34,168 bases of DNA, from IMG/VR virus record IMGVR_UViG_3300025789_000970, positions 1 through 34,168 of that record. The stretch is one strand, 5' to 3'. How positions within the stretch are numbered: the stretch's first letter is position 1; each line of letters begins with the position of its first letter. This stretch comes from a virus. Position numbers and translations under genes: made by a program. Below are positions 1 to 5,669 of this stretch, one piece after another. The notes under the pieces were generated by a model. It saw only the letters and a program-made list of their open reading frames with translations, was not told where the DNA came from and searched no databases.

Positions 1-79
1 TCTCTTTGCCACATATATGTGCAAAATATTGTGCATCAAATTTTAATTGATTCCAAAATTTATTCTGTTCTGGTGTCAA
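1..79 (-). CDS. Partial small protein, N-terminal end only
   Basis: The first 26 codons of a leftward gene that continues past the left edge. It starts at a TTG (77-79), seven bases after a GGAG ribosome site (87-90), and reads MTPEQNKFWNQLKFDAQYF and onward, with no stop before the edge. No ATG lies in a better position. The gene sits directly behind a perfect TTGACA-17-TATAAT promoter, which is the main reason to believe it. I do not recognise the protein; what is visible is polar and aromatic-rich, without a signal peptide. Confidence 0.5.
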   Translation of the reverse strand, partial: MTPEQNKFWNQLKFDAQYFAHICGKE

Positions 80-106
80 AATAAATCTCCAAAAGTTATA
101 ACAATA

Positions 107-140
107 CTAGTATTATACTAGAATGCCGATATATTGTCAA
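107..140 (-). promoter_or_regulatory. Consensus sigma70-type promoter with palindromic -10
   Basis: Reading leftward, TTGACA (140-135), a 17-base spacer and TATAAT (117-112) match the bacterial housekeeping consensus exactly. The -10 box lies inside the near-palindrome CTAGTATTATACTAG (107-121). A closely related palindrome occupies the -10 of the promoter at 1451-1479. A site of this form over a -10 box could bind a repressor or a phage regulator; that is inference. Confidence 0.8.
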
Positions 141-146
141 ACGGGT

Positions 147-473
147 TTATACTCGAAAACTTTCACCGCATCCACATTCGCCTCGAGAATTTGGATTGGT
201 AAACTCGAATCCTTCATTGAGTCCATTGCGGACCCAATCCATTGTTAAGCCTGCTAGGTAAGGCTCATCTTTCAAACTGACTAGTACACAGAAATCGTTT
301 TGGGCATAATTGATTATGCCTTCTTCTCCGTCATACTTGTCCACATATTCCAACACATAAGCCAGGCCACTACAACCTGTGGTTCTTACACCTATGCGAA
401 TGCCGACACCCTTACCACGTTTGGCAAGATTTTGTTTAATCTTCTTTTGTGCCGTGTCGGTTACGATAATCAT
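147..473 (-). CDS. iscA: A-type Fe-S cluster carrier (IscA/ErpA family)
   Basis: A 108-residue protein of the HesB/IscA/ErpA family, which receives Fe-S clusters from the IscU scaffold and delivers them to cytoplasmic target proteins. The three ligand cysteines are present: C34 in TGCSG and C100/C102 in the CGCG motif near the C-terminus, and the length is normal for the family. Its start overlaps the end of iscU by 38 bases in another frame, so the two are probably translated together. The stop is followed at once by a new promoter, so this is the last gene of the unit. IscA, SufA and ErpA cannot be separated by motif; the adjacent iscU favours an Isc role. No iscS, hscA or hscB is in the window, so host partners would be needed. 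Confidence 0.93.
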   Translation of the reverse strand: MIIVTDTAQKKIKQNLAKRGKGVGIRIGVRTTGCSGLAYVLEYVDKYDGEEGIINYAQNDFCVLVSLKDEPYLAGLTMDWVRNGLNEGFEFTNPNSRGECGCGESFRV

Positions 474-828
474 TTACGGCCGCTTTAATACAATCTTCAG
501 CAAGAATTGAACAATGTATCTTGACTGGAGGTAAAGCTAGTTCTTCGGCAATTTGGGAATTTTTAAGATTAACAGCATCATCAATATGCATACCTTTAAC
601 CCATTCAGTAACCAATGAGCTGGACGCGATTGCTGAACCACATCCGTATGTCTTGAAACGAGCATCTCTAATAATACCATCTTCGTCTACTTTGATTTGT
701 AATTTCATTACATCACCGCAACTGGGGGCTCCCACCATACCTGTACCCACAGTAGGATCATTCTTATCAAACGATCCTACATTTCTTGGATTCTCATAAT
801 GATCGATAACTTTGTCCGAGTATGCCAT
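436..828 (-). CDS. iscU: Fe-S cluster assembly scaffold IscU
   Basis: A 130-residue scaffold on which IscS-derived sulfur and iron are built into [2Fe-2S] clusters. All key residues are visible: C37 and D39 in APSCGDVM, C63 in KTYGCGSAIAS, C106 in KIHCSILAED, and the LPPVK motif (99-103) that the chaperone HscA recognises. It therefore looks fully functional. From memory it is very close to enterobacterial and betaproteobacterial IscU, suggesting fairly recent capture from a host; this needs a tree. The C-terminal tail (about RHGTKED) is not one I recognise from cellular IscU, and its coding sequence overlaps iscA. The start shares a base with the stop of the upstream secreted protein (TAATG), so it is part of an operon. 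Confidence 0.95.
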   Translation of the reverse strand: MAYSDKVIDHYENPRNVGSFDKNDPTVGTGMVGAPSCGDVMKLQIKVDEDGIIRDARFKTYGCGSAIASSSLVTEWVKGMHIDDAVNLKNSQIAEELALPPVKIHCSILAEDCIKAAVNDYRNRHGTKED

Positions 829-1163
829 TAATTTGGTACTAAAACTATTTTTTGAGTATTTGTAGCAGGATCAATCATATACTGATAGTGATAGCCTGCT
901 GGTGGAGGCAATGTTCCTGGAGGGTTTACATAAACTACGCTAGGTTGCGGAGTTACATAAACTGGTTGTTGTTCAACAACTACTGTACGAGGTTGGGCGA
1001 TTTCATAACCAATCACTCCACCAATTACAGCTGGAGCGACCCAACCCATTCCGTAACCACCACGATAGCAACAACCACCTCGATAATGAAATCCTTCGTG
1101 TGCTTGTGCTGTTGCTGTTCCGACTAATGCCAATAATGATAAAGCAAAAACTATCTTCTTCAT
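828..1163 (-). CDS. Small exported Gly/Tyr-rich protein
   Basis: A 111-residue protein with a clear Sec signal peptide: MKK, a hydrophobic stretch to about residue 17, and a likely cut after AQA near residue 21. The mature part has a Gly/Tyr/Cys-rich start, a Gly-rich hydrophobic stretch (about 42-55, APAVIGGVIGYEIAQ) like a glycine zipper, then Val/Pro-rich sequence with repeated QPVYV/PSVVYV pieces. Proteins like this are common as periplasmic or outer-membrane proteins in proteobacteria, but I cannot name a function. A CTAAGGAGT ribosome site precedes the ATG. It is the first gene of a run with iscU and iscA (TAATG junction). Confidence 0.75.
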   Translation of the reverse strand: MKKIVFALSLLALVGTATAQAHEGFHYRGGCCYRGGYGMGWVAPAVIGGVIGYEIAQPRTVVVEQQPVYVTPQPSVVYVNPPGTLPPPAGYHYQYMIDPATNTQKIVLVPN

Positions 1164-1217
1164 AATATACTCCTTAGCGTATAATATAATAACGCCTTAG
1201 ACTTGTATTTAGTTGAC

Positions 1218-1412
1218 TTATTTTGACTCTTTTCGAGCGTTCTTAACTGCTGTTACATCATTTCGTGTTTCTTTGCACAATTTTGCCAATTCTTGCAAGT
1301 GTTTGCGAACACGGGTACCTGCGGCACCTACTTCTTTATCATAGAACTTTTCAAAGTCACCTTCCATTGCTTCTACTAGTGCGGTGAATTCTGAATATTT
1401 GTTTGTAGCCAT
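1218..1412 (-). CDS. Histone H1-like Hc1-family DNA-binding protein
   Basis: A 64-residue basic protein resembling the Hc1 family (chlamydial histone H1-like proteins and their relatives in many bacteria). The recognisable part is the AAGTRVRKHLQEL stretch (30-42), preceded by an acidic helical segment (FTALVEAMEGDFEKFYDKE) and followed by Lys/Arg-rich sequence to the end. Family members bind and compact DNA. In a phage it could act on host nucleoid or on packaged DNA; which is unknown. It has a good ribosome site (AAAGGAGATTTAA before ATG) and its own consensus promoter at 1451-1479, so it is probably expressed early and strongly. Confidence 0.8.
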   Translation of the reverse strand: MATNKYSEFTALVEAMEGDFEKFYDKEVGAAGTRVRKHLQELAKLCKETRNDVTAVKNARKESK

Positions 1413-1450
1413 TTAAATCTCCTTTAAGGCAAGTACGAATACTTAGCACT

Positions 1451-1479
1451 AGTATATACTAGCAGAAAATAAATGTCAA
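1451..1479 (-). promoter_or_regulatory. Sigma70-type promoter with palindromic -10
   Basis: Leftward TTGACA (1479-1474), a 17-base spacer and TATACT (1456-1451). The -10 lies in the perfect 14-base palindrome CTAGTATATACTAG (1449-1462). It faces the Hc1-like gene, followed by the exported protein, iscU and iscA. The same design occurs at 107-140. Confidence 0.75.
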
Positions 1480-1496
1480 TTATTTTTGGTATAAAT

Positions 1497-1805
1497 ATGA
1501 GTATGACTAACCTTTCTAGATTAAATGACATCGGAACTGGCACTTGTCCAACTCCTGGACACGGCGCATATACTACCGTTTATGTTTCGGGCGCGACAAC
1601 TGTTTTTACAAATAATTTACCTCAAATGATTGTTGGAACTATTGGAAAACAAAGTTGTGGACATTCGTCGACTGCATTGTCTGGATCGCCTACAGTATTT
1701 GCAGAGAACAAACCGGTGCATAGAATAAATGACATTGGTGTTGGCGGAGCCGGTGATACGTATGTGTCTGTTTCGGCATCCGGTGATACAGAGGCAGGAG
1801 GTTAA
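1497..1805 (+). CDS. PAAR-domain spike tip protein
   Basis: About 102 residues of the PAAR family, which caps the VgrG/gp5-type spike of contractile injection machines (T4 gp5.4 is an example). The segments SRLNDIGTGTCPTPGHGAY, VYVSGATTVFTNNLPQ, VGTIGKQSCGHSST and SPTVFAENKPVHRINDIG show the duplicated PAAR pattern, with the Cys/His residues expected for metal binding at the tip. In-frame ATGs lie at 1473, 1497 and 1503, none with a ribosome site; 1497 or 1503 gives the usual family N-terminus. It stands rightward against leftward neighbours and is followed after one base by the Ser/Ala-rich gene, so the pair forms a unit. Confidence 0.88.
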   Translation: MSMTNLSRLNDIGTGTCPTPGHGAYTTVYVSGATTVFTNNLPQMIVGTIGKQSCGHSSTALSGSPTVFAENKPVHRINDIGVGGAGDTYVSVSASGDTEAGG

Positions 1806-1806
1806 T

Positions 1807-3384
1807 ATGGGTCTAGCAGATATAGCCAATTTAGCAAAAGCACAAGCCAGTGCGGCTACCAATTTAGCAGATGCGGCAAAAGCGGCATCAAGTTCATTTG
1901 TAATACCGGGAAGCATAACAAGTGCGGCCGATACTGCTAGGGCGGCAGCCGGTTCAGCAGCCGATGGAGCTCTTCCATCTTACTCTAGCATGTTAAGCAG
2001 TATACAGTCTGGTTCAATTAATGTCGATGTATCAGCACATCTTGGAGCACTGTCTGCTATTGGAGTCGATACCAGTTCAATATCTTCTGCTATTAGTTCA
2101 GCTCAGGCTAGTATGCATACTGACATGGCTGTATCTAATGCCGCAATAGCCCAAGCATATAAATCTGCGCAGGCCGCAGGTACTACTCCGTCAGCAGACG
2201 ATTTAGCCGCGGCCACTGCTCCTCTTAGTGTTTTAAAAAATGCACAAAGTCTGTTATCTAGTGCAACATCTAGTGTACAGTCGGCAGTAAGTTCTCATGC
2301 TAGCACATTAGGTGCTAGTTTAACTGGAGATCCTATTGCAGACACACACGCTGTGGCTAGTGCTGTAAATGCATTTAATGCCACAGTACCTGTTGCTCCA
2401 ACTGCACCTACTCCTCCACTGGCATCTGTAACAGTTAGTGGAGTCACTTTGCCCAACCCAAGTTATTCATCACAGTTATCAGCATTTAATTCAGGACCAC
2501 AAGCGGCCTATACTGCGGCACAGGGTACTTATAATAGTCAAATGTCTGCGTTCACATCTGTTCCATCAAATGTAGCTGGGTTAAGTGCTGTTAGTGCCAT
2601 ATCAAGTGCAGTTAGTAGTATTGGTAGTAGTTTATCCAGTAGTTTTAGTAGTTTAGTATCAACAGCATCTGCCGGTACATCTAGTATAATGAGTACACTC
2701 AAAGCAGATGCCATGCTGTCATCATTGACAAAACCGATGCCAACGCAATTGTCATCCATTGCCAGTAGCAATCTTAATTTAAATCAAATTAGTAATTACA
2801 CTGCTATCAAAGCACAAGAAGCTCCACAAAAATCGGTTATAGCAACGTCATCGGATTCGGTGCGGCCAACAGGTAGAACTGTTGCAAGCCATGTTGCAGA
2901 TCTCCCGCCGGCTGCTGTTTCAGACAAAGATGCAAACCGTATTTGGTCGTATGAACTAAAAGGTTTATCTAATGATCAATTAAAATATAATCACCAATAC
3001 TGGGCAATATTTGGAATATCCGATCCAGATGCAGTGACACAAGATCAAAAAACAAAAGCTATGAGTGATTGGATGGGGAATGAATTTACAAAGATATTAG
3101 GTGCAGATGCCGCCACAAATAGAACAAACTATATTGCCCTTACAACTTCTAAAACAGATAAAACCACCTGGACTGACGGTGAACAAGCTATTGCCGCTCA
3201 ATATAAAAAGGATAGAGAAACAGTAAACGCTTCTACAGATTATGTGAATATGCAAGCGGCAACTACTACAGCAAAACAATATTATGAATGGTATAAACTT
3301 GCGTATGATGCTTGGATTAAAGAAGCTAGCAGATATAGTTTACCTGCAGATCTATTAACCCAATTATCTACTTATAAGGCTTAA
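1807..3384 (+). CDS. Large Ser/Ala-rich protein paired with PAAR
   Basis: A 525-residue protein that I do not recognise. An AGGAGG ribosome site precedes ATG 1807, which I prefer to an upstream in-frame start inside the PAAR gene. Residues 1 to about 330 are very rich in Ser, Ala, Thr and Gly with hydrophobic heptad-like spacing, suggesting a long helical or low-complexity rod. A short Pro/Thr linker lies near 195-205 (VAPTAPTPP). From about 360 the composition changes to ordinary globular sequence with Trp, Tyr and Lys (WSYELKGLSNDQLKYNHQYW). Adjacent to a PAAR tip, it could be a baseplate/spike-associated virion protein or a delivered cargo. It converges on the next gene, with stop codons sharing bases at 3381-3384. 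Confidence 0.7.
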   Translation: MGLADIANLAKAQASAATNLADAAKAASSSFVIPGSITSAADTARAAAGSAADGALPSYSSMLSSIQSGSINVDVSAHLGALSAIGVDTSSISSAISSAQASMHTDMAVSNAAIAQAYKSAQAAGTTPSADDLAAATAPLSVLKNAQSLLSSATSSVQSAVSSHASTLGASLTGDPIADTHAVASAVNAFNATVPVAPTAPTPPLASVTVSGVTLPNPSYSSQLSAFNSGPQAAYTAAQGTYNSQMSAFTSVPSNVAGLSAVSAISSAVSSIGSSLSSSFSSLVSTASAGTSSIMSTLKADAMLSSLTKPMPTQLSSIASSNLNLNQISNYTAIKAQEAPQKSVIATSSDSVRPTGRTVASHVADLPPAAVSDKDANRIWSYELKGLSNDQLKYNHQYWAIFGISDPDAVTQDQKTKAMSDWMGNEFTKILGADAATNRTNYIALTTSKTDKTTWTDGEQAIAAQYKKDRETVNASTDYVNMQAATTTAKQYYEWYKLAYDAWIKEASRYSLPADLLTQLSTYKA

Positions 3385-3671
3385 ACTAACTTAATGCCTG
3401 TAGTTTGTTCTGTATAACGATCTGCGGCATCCTTGATAGTAGGTGCCAATACCATTATACTGTTTTTCATAATAGTAACATCTTTATCTGGATCTGTGGT
3501 AAACAAGAATGGTACTAGACCGATTCCGTCCTTAGTCGCTGTCAGGCACAAAGGTTTACTCACTGTAACACCCATTACGCCATCTTCTACCAATTTAGCA
3601 ACAATCTCTTCACCAGCTGTAGTTTTAATTGTAACTACTTCGCCAACTGCCATACCTTTTGAAATTAACAT
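3381..3671 (-). CDS. Small conserved phage protein, Sm-like beta fold likely
   Basis: A 96-residue protein, last gene of the ribonucleotide reductase operon. It begins with GEVVTIKTTAGEEIVAKLVED, a pattern of short strands and a turn like the SH3/Sm-like proteins seen in many T4-like phages, followed by KPLCLTATKDGIGLVPFLF. No catalytic motif is visible. AAAGG precedes the start, and one base separates it from the glutaredoxin stop. Function unknown. Confidence 0.7.
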   Translation of the reverse strand: MLISKGMAVGEVVTIKTTAGEEIVAKLVEDGVMGVTVSKPLCLTATKDGIGLVPFLFTTDPDKDVTIMKNSIMVLAPTIKDAADRYTEQTTGIKLV

Positions 3672-3672
3672 A

Positions 3673-3903
3673 TTATACCTTTTGAAAATGCGCTCTTAAT
3701 TCTGTAAAGCCGCCAATTAATTTATCATCTAAAAAAATCTGTGGCACAGTTCTGGCATTGGGCACAGCTTCTAATAGTTGTTCTCTTGTCCAATCTTTGT
3801 TAATGTTGCGTTCTTCAAATTCAATGTTCTTCATTTTTAGAAGATTCTTCGCTTGGTCGCAATACGGACATTGATTTTTACTCCATACTATCGCTCTTGT
3901 CAT
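3673..3903 (-). CDS. Glutaredoxin
   Basis: A 76-residue glutaredoxin with the dithiol active site CPYC (12-15), the cis-proline motif RTVPQIF (51-57) and the GGFTEL glutathione-binding segment (64-69). The length is typical of phage and NrdH-size glutaredoxins. Directly downstream of nrdB, it is the likely reductant of the ribonucleotide reductase, whose large subunit ends in a CEAC cysteine pair. AAGGAACAAGA precedes the ATG. Confidence 0.93.
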   Translation of the reverse strand: MTRAIVWSKNQCPYCDQAKNLLKMKNIEFEERNINKDWTREQLLEAVPNARTVPQIFLDDKLIGGFTELRAHFQKV

Positions 3904-3921
3904 TCTTGTTCCTTTTTGTTA

Positions 3922-5022
3922 TTATAGCGCAGGTAAGGCATCGTAGTCAATGCCTTCGCTCATAACTCCTATTACGTAGTTAGTGCTCTCCGACTCCTGT
4001 AATGCTGTTTGTTTCTTACTAGTATCAACGTGTTTGTTGAACCAAGGAATTGGAGTAGACTTAGGTGCGGCCTGTTGATATTTAATACCAATATCTTTAA
4101 GTGCGCCAACTGCTGTGTAGTCTACAAAGTCTTTTAGAATGTTTGCGTTCAATCCAATCACAGGACCTTTCTTAAACAAATAGTCTGCCCATTGTTTTTC
4201 TTCACGGATAACATCCATGTACAATGCGTAAACTTCTTGTTCACATTCTTCTTTGATTGCGGCAAAGCGTGTGTCTTCTTTAACCACTTGATTGATTAGG
4301 AAAGCAGTCCAACCTTTGTGTAGCAATTCATCTTGTAAAATCAAACTGATAATGTTACCGTTACCAATAAAGATTTTGTTCTCAACCATGGCTAAACTAG
4401 TTGCAAACGATACCATAAAGCGAAACGCTTCTAGTGCATAGCTGGCGTGTAAGGCTAGATAAATTGTTTTGATATGAGTTGTTTCATCAATCTGTTCACC
4501 TAGTTCTTTACGGCAATTGATTTGATGTAAGTCATCATAATATTTGCCAATGCTTGATGCCATGTTGACAATTTCGTCAGTGTCATGGATTGTGTTGAAC
4601 ACTTCTTTAGGCACACCATAGATATTACGTATGATGTGGCTGTACGAACGACTGTGTATGTTCGTTTCAAAAAATGTCCAGTTATAAACTAACGCTTCGA
4701 GTTCCGGCAAACTGACAACAGGTGTAAAGATTTGGCTGGGCCCACGTCCTTGCAAACTATCAAGTGCTGTTTGACGGAGAAGATTCGAAGTAAAAATATG
4801 TTTAATCGCATCGCTTGCATCCTTAAAGTCATTGGCGTCTTTACTAAGACTAATTTCCTCAGGTTGCCAGAAGAAGCCTCGGGCTGTCGCTTCAAAATCT
4901 GCAATCTTCTTGTATTTAACCTCTTCAAATCGTTGAATGGTTACTGGACCTGCTGGATCCAAGAACATCTTACGATTTAAATAGTCTGTTTTAGTTTTTA
5001 AGTTATATTGTTCTTGGCTCAT
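3922..5022 (-). CDS. nrdB: Ribonucleotide reductase class Ia small subunit
   Basis: A 366-residue R2 protein that holds the di-iron centre and tyrosyl radical. I chose ATG 5020-5022 (MSQEQYN), which has an AGGA site and a TAATG overlap with the aldolase stop; an upstream in-frame start would extend into the aldolase gene. Iron ligands by comparison with E. coli R2: D88 (LDSLQGR), E119 and H123 (FFETNIHSRSY), E198 (ALEAF), E232 and H235 (QDELLH), with radical Y127. Spacing matches E. coli (D84-E115 31; E204-E238 34) except that one Asn (N121) lies between E119 and H123, where E. coli has three-residue spacing. The C-terminus ends YDALPAL. Confidence 0.95.
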   Translation of the reverse strand: MSQEQYNLKTKTDYLNRKMFLDPAGPVTIQRFEEVKYKKIADFEATARGFFWQPEEISLSKDANDFKDASDAIKHIFTSNLLRQTALDSLQGRGPSQIFTPVVSLPELEALVYNWTFFETNIHSRSYSHIIRNIYGVPKEVFNTIHDTDEIVNMASSIGKYYDDLHQINCRKELGEQIDETTHIKTIYLALHASYALEAFRFMVSFATSLAMVENKIFIGNGNIISLILQDELLHKGWTAFLINQVVKEDTRFAAIKEECEQEVYALYMDVIREEKQWADYLFKKGPVIGLNANILKDFVDYTAVGALKDIGIKYQQAAPKSTPIPWFNKHVDTSKKQTALQESESTNYVIGVMSEGIDYDALPAL

Positions 5023-5669
5023 TAATATTTTCCTGATGCAAGTACAATCTTGCAAATATGTTCTAATCTTTCAATATGCTCATAGGCACGCCATGGGCTA
5101 GTATCAATAGCAACGACTCCGTGTCCTTTAATACCTACAATATCATAAGCAATGTTACCTTGATTATCTAATCCTAGCTTGTCAAAACATTGATCTGCTA
5201 GTTCTTGACTGATAGGAGGAACATCAGGTACATTGGGTGCTACTTTGGTATAACGATTAAGTTCTGGAAATGCTGAACTAATAGTACTAAGATCAATTCC
5301 GGCATGCATTGCGGCAATACAGTAAGTAGGATGTACATGTACAACTACACGAACTTCTCCACTATGGTCTCCCATTTCTTTTTGCAGACCAAAATGTAAT
5401 GGTATCTCTCCACTAGGCTCTAAATTCTTACTGATGTCAGTATACTCTAGCTCTTGCCAGTTATATCCATATGAACCAAAGCCCGTGTCCCATTTACCAA
5501 TTTGAATTTTCTTAAATTGATCTGGTTGCAAAGTCTGTTTACGCACACCACTAGGAGTGATATAAAAATGACTACGGTCGTGATGTCGTATACTGACATT
5601 ACCATCACGACTGGTAATCCAATTACGCTTGTATGCGTCTACTAATATATCACAAATAGTTTCTAGCAT
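5022..5669 (-). CDS. Class II aldolase/adducin-family enzyme
   Basis: A 215-residue zinc enzyme of the class II aldolase/adducin head family (fuculose- and ribulose-phosphate aldolases/epimerases, methylthioribulose-phosphate dehydratase). Visible motifs are DGNVSIR (22-28) and TPSG (38-41) for phosphate binding, the acid E88 in EPSGE, and zinc ligands H111 and H113 (HVHPTY) and H183 (KGHG). The active site appears intact. The substrate cannot be read from the sequence; a pentose or methylthio sugar phosphate is plausible. It is sandwiched between nrdA and nrdB with TAATG junctions on both sides, so it is made together with the reductase subunits. Confidence 0.88.
   Translation of the reverse strand: MLETICDILVDAYKRNWITSRDGNVSIRHHDRSHFYITPSGVRKQTLQPDQFKKIQIGKWDTGFGSYGYNWQELEYTDISKNLEPSGEIPLHFGLQKEMGDHSGEVRVVVHVHPTYCIAAMHAGIDLSTISSAFPELNRYTKVAPNVPDVPPISQELADQCFDKLGLDNQGNIAYDIVGIKGHGVVAIDTSPWRAYEHIERLEHICKIVLASGKY

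Noticed and set aside
1490-1497. Exact TATAAATA before the PAAR gene as a late promoter
   Set aside because: A T4-type start would fall inside or after the PAAR start codons, leaving no usable translation start, so I do not count it as that gene's promoter.
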